Shown piece by piece: positions 45,409 to 55,251 of a DNA stretch of 64,000 nt. A program made the translations under genes and the position numbers. The notes below the pieces were generated by a model that had not been told where the DNA came from, ran no database searches, and saw only the letters and a list, made by a program, of their open reading frames with translations. The DNA is taken from contig NC_083342.1 in NCBI RefSeq assembly GCF_019175385.1, positions 119,102,376 through 119,166,375 of the forward strand, in the 5' to 3' direction. This DNA is from Lycium barbarum (lineage: Eukaryota; Streptophyta; Magnoliopsida; Solanales; Solanaceae). The first letter of the stretch is position 1. Every line of letters begins with the position of its first letter.

Positions 45409-48375
45409 TTGCTTTTATTTCCCTTAGTGGCTATAGTGAGTGATGGTATACTAGGTTCATGTTCTCGGTCGGGGACGGAGGCTAGGGTTAGAGGGGGTAA
45501 GTGGGGTCAGAGAGCGTCTAGGTTGAGAGTAGGGTCCTGGAACATTGGGACTTTGACGGGGAAATCCATAGAGCTAGTTAATATTCTTAAGGAGAGGAAG
45601 ATTAATATAGCTTGCATCCAGGAGACCAAATGGGTAGGATCTAAAGCTAAGGATGTGGACGGGTATAAGTTATGGTTCTCGGGTAAGTCAATGTATAGGA
45701 ATGGGGTAAGCATTTTAGTAGATAGTGAGCTAAGGGACCAGGCCGTAGAGGTTAGGAGGGTCAATGACCGGATGATGGCGGTTAAGTTAGTTGTGGAAGG
45801 GTTTACCTTGAACATTATTAGTGCTTACGCACCACAAGCGGGCTTGGACGGGGAGGAGAAGAGGAGCTTCTGGGAGGATTTGGATGAAGTGGTGGGAGGT
45901 ATACCGCCCACCAAGAAGTTATTCATGGGAGGAGATTTCAATGGACACATCGGCTCAACCTCGGGGGGTTATGATGAAGAGCATCGAGGTTTCGGCCTCG
46001 GAGTCAGGAATGGAGGAGGAGTCTCACTTCTGGATTTCGCTAAAGCCTTTGGATTGGTAGTAGCTAACTCGCGTTTCCCGAAGAGAGAGCAGCACTTGGT
46101 AACCTTTCGTAGTTCGACAGCTGCGACATAGATAGACTTTTTGTTCCTTATAAAAGAGGATAAAGGTCTTTGTAAAGACTGCAAGGTCATTCCGGGTGAG
46201 AACGTTACGACCCAACATAAGCTTTTGGTGATGAATTTGGGGATTACGAGGAAGAAGAGGAAGAGGGTCGCAGATGACCTGCCAAGGATTAGGTGAGGGA
46301 GTCTGACTTTGTCGAGTGCCCAGGAGATGGGGGAGAAGTTGATGGCTATGGGGCCTTGGGAGAGTAGAGGGGACGCGAGCAGTATGTGGGATAGGATGGC
46401 GAGCTGCATTAGGGAAACAGCTAGAGATATCCTGGGAGTCTCGAGAGGTCGCCGTGGTAGGCGACGTGGGGACTGGTGGTGGAATGGAGAAGTCCAGGGA
46501 AAGGTGGAAGCAAAGAAAGTGGCGTACGCGAGGTTGGTAGACAGCAAAGATGAGGAGGAGAAACGGACGAATAGGAAAAGGTATAAGATTGCGAGAAAGG
46601 AAGCGAAGTTGGCAGTTTCGGCGGCAAAAACGGCAGCTTTCGAACGTCTATATGCAGAAGTAGAGGACAAAGGCGGGGATAAGAAGTTGTTCAGGCTAGC
46701 CAAGGTGAGGGAGAGAAAGGCACGGGACTTGGATCGAGTAAAGTGCGTCAAGGAAGAGGATGGCAAAGTATTGGTAGAGGAAGCTCTCATTAGACGGAGA
46801 TGGCAGTCATACTTCCATAAACTCTTGAACGAGGAAGGTGAGAGAGACATTGTGTTGGGAGATTTGGAGTACTCTGAGAGGCGTCGCGACTTTGGGTATT
46901 GTAGGAGTATAAAGGTGGAGGAGGTTAAGGGTGCTGTTCGCGGGATGCGGAGGGGAAGAGCTACCGGTCCTGACGAGATCCCTGGGGAGTTTTGGAAGAG
47001 TGCGGGCAGGGCAGGTTTAGAGTAGTTGACTGGATTATTTAATGTTATTTTTAAGACGGCGAAGATGCCTGAGGAATGGAGGTGGAGTATGATGGTCCCT
47101 TTGTATAAGAACAAAGGTGATATTCAAAGTTGCAACAACTATAAAGGGATCAAGCTGCTAAGCCACACAATGAAGGTGTGGGAAAGGGTGGTGAAGATGA
47201 GGGTGAGAAGAGGCGTGCCCATTTCAGAGAACCAGTTCGGATTCATGCTGGGGCGCTCGACTACAAAAGCCATCCATCTTGTGAGGAGACAGGTGGAGCA
47301 GTATAGGGAGAGGAAGAAGGACCTGCACATGGTTTTCATCGACCTAGAAAAGGCTTACGACAAAGTGCCAAGAGAGGTTTTATGGAGATTCTTGGAGGCC
47401 ATAGGTGTACCTGTAGCATACACTAGGGTGTTCAAGGACATGTATGAGGGAGTCAAGACCAGGGTAAGGACAGTGGGAGGAGACTCGGAGTACTTTCCAG
47501 TGGAGATGGGGTTGCACCAAGGATCAGCTCTTAGCCCATTTTTATTTGCTCTAGTGATGGATTGTCTGACGCGGAGAATTCAAGGTGAGGTGCCATGGTG
47601 TATGTTATTTGCGGATGACATAGTCTTGATCGACGAGACACGTAGCGGAGTGAACGCTAAGCTGGAGGTTTGGAGACAAACTCTGGAGTCTAAAGGGTTG
47701 AAGTTGAGTAGGACCAAGACAGAGTACATGGAGTGCAAGTTCAGTGACGTGACACATGAGTCTGGCGTAGAAGTGAGGCTTGGTACCCAGGTCATCCCAA
47801 AGAAAAGAAGTTTCAAATATCTCGGGTCTATTATACAAGAAAATGGGGATATTGATGATGATGTCTTACATCGTATTGGCGCAGGGTGGATGAAATGGAG
47901 GTTTGCTTCAGGAGTGTTGTGTGATAAGAAGGTGCCACTAAAACCTAAAGGCAGGTTCTACAAAGTGGTTGTGAGACCAACCTTGTTGTACGGGGCAGAG
48001 TGTTGGGCAGTCAAGAGCTCTCACGTCCAAAAGATGAAAGTTGCGAAAATGAGAATGTTGCGATGGATGTGTGGGCACAACAGGCGAGATAGGATTAGGA
48101 ATGAAGATATCCGGGATAAGGTTGGAGTAGCATCAGTGGAGGACAAGATGAGGGAAGCGAGGCTGAGATGGTTTGGGCATGTGAGGAGGAGAGGCACAGA
48201 TGCTCCAGTGCGGAGATGTGAGAGGTTAGCTATGGATGATTTCAGAAGAGGTCGGGGTAGGCCGAAAAAGTATTGGGGAGAGGTGCTGAGACAGGACATG
48301 GCGCAGGTCCAGCTTACCGAGGACATGACCCTAGATAGGAGGTTTTGCAGGACTCAGATTAGGGTAGAAGGCTAG
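45409..48375 (+). pseudogene. RTE LINE polyprotein: AP endonuclease and reverse transcriptase, three stops
   Basis: One frame of 989 codons. The endonuclease shows RLRVGSWNIGTLTGKS, ACIQETKWVGSKA and MGGDFNGHIGS. The reverse transcriptase shows [58 protein letters not shown] and the catalytic box [10 protein letters not shown], with all aspartates kept. The C-terminal region ([34 protein letters not shown]) is typical of plant RTE. The frame is broken only by TAG (46,129), TGA (46,294) and TAG (47,023). Each is one transition from Gln or Trp codons expected in context. No frameshift is present. The element would copy its RNA by target-primed reverse transcription in the nucleus if intact. Confidence 0.9.
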
Positions 48376-48589
48376 TAGGTAGTCGTTGTTTCGATCTATA
48401 GTCTATTGCCCTGTGTTTCTTGCTACTATATGTGGTTTCTTGTAATTCGATTATCTTATTTATCTATGGTAACTACTGTTCCCTTTTTTTTTCAGACTGC
48501 TTTATTTTGACATATTCGCTTTCTTTAGTTTCATTTGCATTCTGCTTTGAACCGCTTGTGCTTATCTAACCTTTCTCATTGTGATTTCT

Positions 48590-48722
48590 CTTGAGCCGAG
48601 GGTCTTTCGGAAATGGCCTCCCTGTCTTTCGAGATAGGGGTATGGTCTGCGTACACTTTACCCTCCCCAGACCTCACATTGTGGGATTTCACTAGGTATG
48701 TTTTTGTTGTTGTTGTTGTATC
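48590..48722 (+). repeat. RTE LINE 3' tail
   Basis: CTTGAGCCGAGGGTCTTTC, GGTATGGTCTGCGTACAC, TTTACCCTCCCCAGACC and a TTG run. It is the best-preserved of three related tails in the window (others at 42,291 and 59,010). Confidence 0.8.
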
Positions 48723-49228
48723 CCTGAAAAAAATAATGAGACTCGTGTATCGGTGGATCCTACCTATAATTAATTCATTACGATAACTTCTTTTATCCTC
48801 TTTTTCTTTCTCCTTTCTTCACTGAATTCCTTGTTTATCCATTTGTAAACAAGCAAGACGAGAGGAAATATTTTAAAAGCTAATCTACAAATAATTAGTA
48901 CTGTAGAGCAGAATGCATTTCAAAGATAAAGAGGACCAGAGGAACATTGAAGAATGGTGTTTGGAAAATATGGAGAATAAAATAAAGCTCGAGGGGTGTT
49001 TTCAGCCACATAAGTAGAGGTGTACAAAGAAAACCGACAAACCGCATTAAACCGACAATCCGAAACAAATTGAGAAAAAAACCTAACTATTGATTTCACT
49101 ACTAAAAAAACTAGTTTTCCCGACCTCAAAAAATGGCTATTTCCGACCACATAAGGTCGGTTTTGGCCAGAAACCGACCTCAAAACTGACCTCAAATTCA
49201 AGTCGGAAAATAGTGGGTTGGAATTATT

Positions 49229-49620
49229 ACCGACCTCATGAGGTCGGTAAAGTTTTTTAGCCGGGCATTAATTAATTAAAATACCGACCTCATGAGGTCG
49301 GTAAAATTTTTTAGCCGGGTATTAATTAATTAAAATACCGACCACATTAGGTCGGTAAATTATATTAATTATATAATCATATGAGTTTACCGACCTCGTG
49401 AGGTCGGTAATTTATATGAATATATATGATATATTTTGCAAAAAACCGACCTCATGAGGTCGGTAATTTGCAATTTCTGGGAAAATTTTCCAGAAAACCG
49501 ACCTCATGAGGTCGGTAATTAGCCACATGTTGAATAATTTTGCAGAATACCGACCTCATGAGGTCGGTAATTTGCAATTTCTGGGAAAATTTTCCAGAAA
49601 ACCGACCTCATGAGGTCGGT
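49229..49620. repeat. Left subterminal palindrome array of the CACTA element
   Basis: About eight copies of ACCGACCTCATGAGGTCGGT or one- to three-base variants (near 49,229, 49,282, 49,337, 49,389, 49,445, 49,497, 49,548, 49,600), spaced about 50 bp apart. The copies are self-complementary. Such arrays are the binding sites of the element's transposase-type proteins in known CACTA families; that role is inferred here. Confidence 0.85.
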
Positions 49621-49621
49621 A

Positions 49622-50555
49622 TGCTGCAAAAAACATTGTAGCACCTACCTGTTATTCCAGCTGCCTCCCTGTCAAGATGAAAATAATTTTACTTTCAACT
49701 AAAACGAGCCCAAATAGCTGCCAACAATACACCAAACTACTATAAATACATAAAACAATAAGCTACTATTACAACACATATATTACAACCACCAAAACAT
49801 CAAATTCAATTCGAAACTACTTCAGAGTTGAATAAAAACGTCAATCAAACATTCACAAGAGACATTAATTAAGCTACTTCAACCTTCGCAAACATCAAAA
49901 CAACATTAAACTACTTCAACATTGGTAAACATCCACAAAACATTAAACTAGTATACACTAAGTTAGTCTACAACATTAGACTACTTTACCCCTCGCTAAT
50001 CCACAAATCCACCATAACATTAACATTCAAACATGCCTTTGTGTGTTTGACACGTGAGTCCCATCATCAATCGCAAGGTTTTCTGGTGTGCTGCAAAAAA
50101 AATTGTAGCACCTACCTGTTATTCCAGCTGCCTCCCTGTCAAGATGAAAATAATTTTACTTTCAACTAAAACGAGCCCAAATAGCTGCCAACAATACACC
50201 AAACTACTATAAATACATAAAACAATAAGCTACTATTACAACACATATATTACAATCACCAAAACATCAAATTCAATTCGAAACTACTTCAGAGTTGAAT
50301 AAAAACGTCAATCAAACATTCACAAGAGACATTAATTAAGCTACTTCAACCTTCGCAAACATCAAAACAACATTAAACTACTTCAACATTGGTAAACATC
50401 CACAAAACATTAAACTAGTCTACACTAAGTTAGTCTACAACATTAGACTACTTTACCCCTCGCAAATCCACAAATCCACCATAACATTAACATTCAAACA
50501 TGCCTTTGTGTGTTTGACACGTGAGTCCCATCATCAATCGCAAGGTTTTCTGGTG
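49622..50555. repeat. Tandem 467-bp duplication inside the CACTA element
   Basis: Copy 1 (49,622-50,088) and copy 2 (50,089-50,555) both run from TGCTGCAAAAAA to GGTTTTCTGGTG with only a handful of substitutions. This indicates a recent duplication. Confidence 0.88.
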
Positions 50556-50619
50556 GTCTCCGGGGAACCGCTGTCTCGTTAGCCTTCTTTGTTTTCTTAC
50601 CCCTCTTTTCACCTGCCAT
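50494..50619 (-). CDS. Small lysine-rich ORF in the CACTA element, hypothetical
   Basis: A 41-residue frame begins MAGEKRGKKTKKANETAVPR and ends THVSNTQRHV. It overlaps the end of the 467-bp duplication. It could be the last or first exon of the element's own transcript, but no family is recognised and splice signals were not resolved. Confidence 0.3.
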   Translation of the reverse strand: MAGEKRGKKTKKANETAVPRRPPENLAIDDGTHVSNTQRHV

Positions 50620-51380
50620 TTACACAATAATATATGTAAGTATCGCAAATATAAATTAATAGAAAAGGGACAGCTTCAAAATTTATTTAAATAATTCACC
50701 TATTTAACTAAAATCAACGAACTACATAGTACATATGATCTGTTTGTAAGTTTATTAATCTGGTCATGAGAGTGAGCTTTTTGCTTCTTTTTTTTTTTGT
50801 TCTTCATGATTTAATTGTTGTTTGACACTTTTTATCACAGTCTACTCTAGTACTCTTTCCAAGTTTCCAGTAGCATTTGAGAAATTCTGGAGGGTTCTGT
50901 ATTCTGTATAGGATTCTTTAAAATGGCAGTAACATTTTAAGAGACTAAATCTTCGAGTTATCTTTGATGTTAAACACTTAAACCTTCATATTTTATCCTA
51001 CAGAGTTACATTTTAGAACCTTAAACATTACTCACATTTTTTCCCTTTTGTAATTTTGTACTGTGTTCTTTCTAGAGGTGAGAAGGCATTTTGCAGCAGT
51101 GATTGCATATACAAAGTAATCAATCTCTTAATAATGCACACATCATCATAAACAAAGTAATGATAAATCATGTTAGCCCAGACTCTGCCAAGAACCAAAG
51201 TGCCTCACATGATGGTGACATTGTTTCGGTTAAGGTCTTAACTCACATCTTAAAATCAGACCAGATTGTCTCGTATATGATCAGATGCCGAAAATGCAGC
51301 CAGTAAAAAATTCAGTTTCTTTCTACAGCTTAATACTAGCATAAATTATCTGCTTTCACATGTTATATACTCTCTTACCT

Positions 51381-51512
51381 TTTAATGGCAAAAACAAGTA
51401 ACTACTCAGTAACATATAAGGCCATATGACCAAGTGTATGGAGTTTTTTAATGGCAAAAACAAGTAACTACTCAGTAACATACAAGGCCATATGACCAAG
51501 TGTATGGAACTA
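51381..51512. repeat. 66-bp tandem duplication in the CACTA element
   Basis: TTTAATGGCAAAAACAAGTA to CAAGTGTATGGA occurs twice head-to-tail with one difference. Confidence 0.85.
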
Positions 51513-52059
51513 AGATCATAATATGAGATTTCTGGACACAGAGAAAAATATTGCGTCACTATTATCTAGTAGAAGATATGGAAAACTCTCTAACCATCAA
51601 CAGGGAATAAAATTAATATCAAAAAACACATTTGCCTATAGATCCACTAAGTATGCAAACTGTTCCTATGAAGTACAAGTTGTGACATGAGGAGGGTCCT
51701 GAATTACTTTTCTTCCACTTGGTCCATCATTATTATATTCCATAAGAAAAAAACAGAAAAATGTATTCCAAAGAAATATAAATGCAAACTGCTTACCCCG
51801 ACAAATTGTGTTGTTACTCTGCCACTAGTGGATGCTACATAGAGTTTTTCAAGCACCTAAAAAAGTTTTTTAAAGAAAAAGTTTAGGAGTATAAGAAAAT
51901 CAAGGTTGCTTAAAGAAAGAAGAAGATCTGTGACTAGAGCTGAGATGTTGTGGAATTGTTAAGGATAATTGTTCCAAAGCATTGTTGTACATTAGCCAGA
52001 TGGGAAAATGCAGCTCTGGTTCCACGATCACAAGTTTACTAGGATCTGTAGGTACCAAC

Positions 52060-53144
52060 TTAAGATGATGTCCAGATATATACCTGCCCACCGCTTGTTG
52101 CCCCTGCAAGCTAAGCATTCAAACTCTGTTGTGATCTGCGTCAAAACGGCATGGAATAGCAGTCATGCGTTCACTTCGTTAGGTAAAATCAATTTTCTTG
52201 TCAGCTGCTGAGATTACATCAACTCCTCTTTGCATATTGCCATTGTAGATGTAGGAATCATCCCAACCCATATTCCTCTGCTTCCCCAAGTGAACATATG
52301 TAGGAAATAATGTTGTTAGTCTGTTTTAACTAAGTATGCATAAGTGAGAAGTCAAATGTAAATAATATCCATATTAACATCTGATAATATGCGCACAACT
52401 GCGTATCTAACCAACACAAAATGGAACAAGCTATAAGTAAGCATCTGCTCAAGGTATTATCTCAAAAAGGAGGAATAAGCTTGTAGTGAATTCTGTCCCA
52501 TAAACTTGATGCTCAAAGGAAAAGAACTTATATAGCTTATCACAAATGATCTTAACTTCAGATCAATAAAAAAGAGAAAGTAGAATAACTATGAACAATA
52601 GCTTCTGTACTCTAAAAATAAAAAGAACATCACTACATTAAAGGCTTAGCAGAGATGGTAATGAAATTTATAACATAAACTAAAATGTTATAATTTGGTA
52701 TTAAGGGGCAAGCCTTACCTGAATGAGAAGATCCATGAGTTTCTGTGATTATAATGGGAGATCATAGATGTATCTTCATAATTATCGCCACTCAACAAAT
52801 CAACTTTATTATCAATAGTGCACTAACCGAAATAAAAAGAAAAGAATTAGCCATGACAACTTCTGCTGCAGAGCTGATAATAAAAGTAATCAAGTAACGC
52901 GGTTAAAAATTTAAGATACATAGAATACTAAGCTCTTAATTTTCTCAACTATCCACAATATAATCTATAAGAATGGCATAACGTAAATACCGAGTGTACT
53001 GCTTTTTTGTGGAAGACGGTTTGCAAAGATTTTGGTTTATGTGCACTAACTTTTCTCAAATCCCAAATGCATGCACTACCATCTGTAGAACTTGTTGCCA
53101 TAAAATTACAGTTGTCTGATGTAAAATCTATTGTATTAATGCTA
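52060..53144 (-). pseudogene. Captured 3' exons of a WD40 repeat gene (WDR76/DDB2-like)
   Basis: Three exon-like blocks lie on the minus strand in gene order. Block 1 (53,144-52,991) encodes INTIDFTSDNCNFMATSSTD then GSACIWDLRKV, a WD40 repeat ending in the W-D signature, with a GT donor after it. Block 2 (52,822-52,719) encodes CTIDNKVDLLSGDNYEDTSM and SWIFSFR, with an AG acceptor and GTAAGG donor. Block 3 (52,277-52,060) encodes GWDDSYIYNGNMQRGVDVIS, TAIPCRFDADHNRV and, in a shifted frame, ATSGGQVYIWTSS followed by a stop. Introns are retained, so the piece came from genomic DNA. Block 3 has stops and frameshifts. Plant WDR76-type proteins end with this order of segments; that family name is from memory. 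Confidence 0.78.
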
Positions 53145-53570
53145 CTGAGCAGATGGCCAATAGTTTTTTATTGTTAAACCAAACTAATCCAAACCATTAC
53201 ATCATGTAAAATATAAGAACTTTCATGAATTAAAAATAGTACTGCTACTCTAGATCTGTTTAACATAAACTCTATAGTATCCCTGCACATTGTATCTTCA
53301 TAATCATTGCTGCACTTTTGAGCATCAGGTGAGATATTAGTGTGCTTAGTATGAATGATCAAATGAACAGCTTAACTGCTTACATTTTTGACAGACAGAG
53401 AAGATATATTCACAAGCAGATAGCTTATGTATACTTTAACTCAGATTGATAGGGAACAAAGACAGCCAGAAAACTATGCTTTTCAGTTAAATTTGAGAGA
53501 AAAAGGATTGAAATGGTTCTGATGCCCTTAATGTTTCAGCTTTTATGATAGGACTCAAGCCTTATCCTTT

Positions 53571-53760
53571 AGTTAAAATCTCCTTCTCTTTCACATAAGA
53601 CTACTTAACTATACTTTAACATGTACCAGGTCCTTAAGCACTAGCAGTCAGCATAGCAATACACATAGTTAAACTCTCCTTCTCTTTCACATAAGGCTAC
53701 TTAACTATACTTTAACATGTACCAGGTCCTTAAGCACAAGCAGTCAGCATAACATTCACA
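53571..53760. repeat. 96-bp tandem duplication in the CACTA element
   Basis: AGTTAAAATCTCCTTCTC to CAGTCAGCATA occurs twice head-to-tail with a few differences. Confidence 0.82.
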
Positions 53761-54774
53761 CAGGGAATCAAACTTCCAAGAAAGAACAAAGGAAGTCATG
53801 GGGAGGGGTTTGCCATGTTAACAGCAATAAAAGGTAAATATAAAGCCTATGACTTGAATAGGAAGGCACAACACAAAATAGAACAATGGGATGGCAAAAC
53901 TCTAGGCAGAATGCAATAGTGTGAAACCTATAATTTGAACAGGTAGAAGCAGTACAAGTAGAAAACAAAGCAGACACACTTAAATTTTCAGAAATAGCCC
54001 AGAAGTGATGGAGTTCATAAGAATGAGACAAATACACAGGCATATATATATAAAGCTCTCATGCAAACAATAACTCAAAGAAATGAATGAAAGATACTGC
54101 AGAATCCATGTTTTTGATTTCAATGGAATCATGGACAAGAACATGTCATCTGTTTGCCTAGCAGCAATTCAGTTGAAATGCAGCAATAGCAAACTGTATG
54201 TAGTTAGTTAGTAGGAGAAATGGAAGCTATTTATACTTCAGTTTTTTGAGGAAAGGGTTAGATTCAACTAACTTTACATCTGACATTGACAAAAGAAACT
54301 CAAAACCTTCTGATTTTTCTTCTCTCCAGTGAATATGCAAAAGTATGACAGAAGTTCAAGAAAGAGAAAAAATTAAGACTAACAACATTTATTAAACAGC
54401 AAAAAAAACAAAACACAAAAAAGAAGATTACAGCTACTAAAAGCCAAGAATATGCAACCAAAGTTCACCCTTTTAAGCAGGACTAGTCAAACAACATGAA
54501 AAAAGATTACAACTACTAAAAGACATGAATAAGCAACCAAAGTACCCCTAGCTACTGCAAGTACATCAGGAGTTTAACAAACCACCTGCAAGTCCATAGC
54601 AAATTCATGGAACTCAAAACAACTTCAGCAGAAATGGCAACTAAAATAAGGGAAAGACTGGGTCAATTCCAGCCAAGGCTTTAACATTTTAGTAAGAGTT
54701 AACCAAAAAAGGGGAAGTAACTTTGGGAATTAAAATGAAAAAGGAAATTAGTGAATCAAAGGAGAAATTAGGGC

Positions 54775-54900
54775 TTACCTAGAAGATGGAAAATGAAGGT
54801 GGAGAGCAATGGAAGAAGAGAAGGGCGTGAGACATGGTGACGTCGCCGGAGTTATACTAGGGTTAGAGAGAGAGGGGGAGAGAACAGTGAGAGGAGAGAA
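54775..54900 (-). promoter_or_regulatory. Possible first exon and promoter side of a CACTA transcript
   Basis: Minus-strand sequence has a CT-rich leader (CTCTCTCTAACCCTAG), GGCGACGTCACC and an ATG, then a GTAAGCCC donor after TTTTCCATCTTCTAG. This looks like a host-type leader exon just inside the right subterminal repeats, oriented toward the captured WD40 exons. It may be captured from the same gene. Confidence 0.4.
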
Positions 54901-54958
54901 GCAGAGAAATGGGAACGAATTGGGTCTGGGTGCATTTTAGTTCAGTGATTAAAATAAT

Positions 54959-55215
54959 ACCGACCTCATGAGGTCGGTATATTTAATAAGTTTATTTTTT
55001 ATTTAAAATAATACCGACCTCACAAGGTCGGTATTATTTTAAATTAAAAAATAAAGTTATAATATTTATCAGGAAATAAATTTCCGACTTAGTGAGGTCG
55101 GTATATTATTTGTTCAAATTTTGGTACAATATTACCGACCTCATGAGGTCGGTTTATTTTAAAAAAAAATTAAAAAAAAATATTACGACTTTACCGACCT
55201 CATGAGGTCGGTTTT
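54959..55215. repeat. Right subterminal palindrome array of the CACTA element
   Basis: About five copies or variants of ACCGACCTCATGAGGTCGGT (near 54,959, 55,012, 55,082, 55,134, 55,193), matching the left array. Confidence 0.85.
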
Positions 55216-55251
55216 TTGAGGTCGGGAAAACCAGTTTTTTTAGTAGTGTTT

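Larger units (their letters stand above)
44860..48722 (+). mobile_element. Near-full-length RTE-type LINE
   Basis: A CT-rich leader (44,868-45,060) and three tandem GTGAACAGTGCTCCGGC units (about 45,115-45,160) precede a single long frame with endonuclease and reverse transcriptase. A 3' untranslated region ends in a TTG microsatellite (about 48,700-48,718), the tail type of RTE LINEs and related SINEs. Target duplications could not be defined, so the 5' end is approximate. Confidence 0.85.
49097..55248. mobile_element. Non-autonomous CACTA transposon with captured gene exons
   Basis: The 6,152-bp element has termini CACTACTAAAAAAACT and AGTTTTTTTAGTAGTG. The inverted repeats extend ~37 bp through CCCGACCTCAAAAA with about one mismatch. 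It is flanked by the 3-bp duplication TTT (49,094-49,096 and 55,249-55,251). Both subterminal regions hold arrays of the palindrome ACCGACCTCATGAGGTCGGT. No CACTA transposase is visible. The interior contains tandem duplications and minus-strand exons of a WD40 gene. It needs transposase supplied in trans. Confidence 0.92.

Noticed and set aside
45969..47114. 381-residue open frame on the minus strand
   Set aside because: It is antisense to the RTE polyprotein frame and has biased low-complexity composition with no known domain.
49229..49620. Regularly spaced ~20-bp palindromes resembling a CRISPR array
   Set aside because: They lie inside the terminal region of a CACTA transposon in plant DNA, the spacers repeat one another, and a matching array occurs at the other end.
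53174..53362. Possible further WD40 exon with NDYEDTMC similar to NYEDTSM
   Set aside because: Only a short word matches; no WD repeat or splice borders could be supported.
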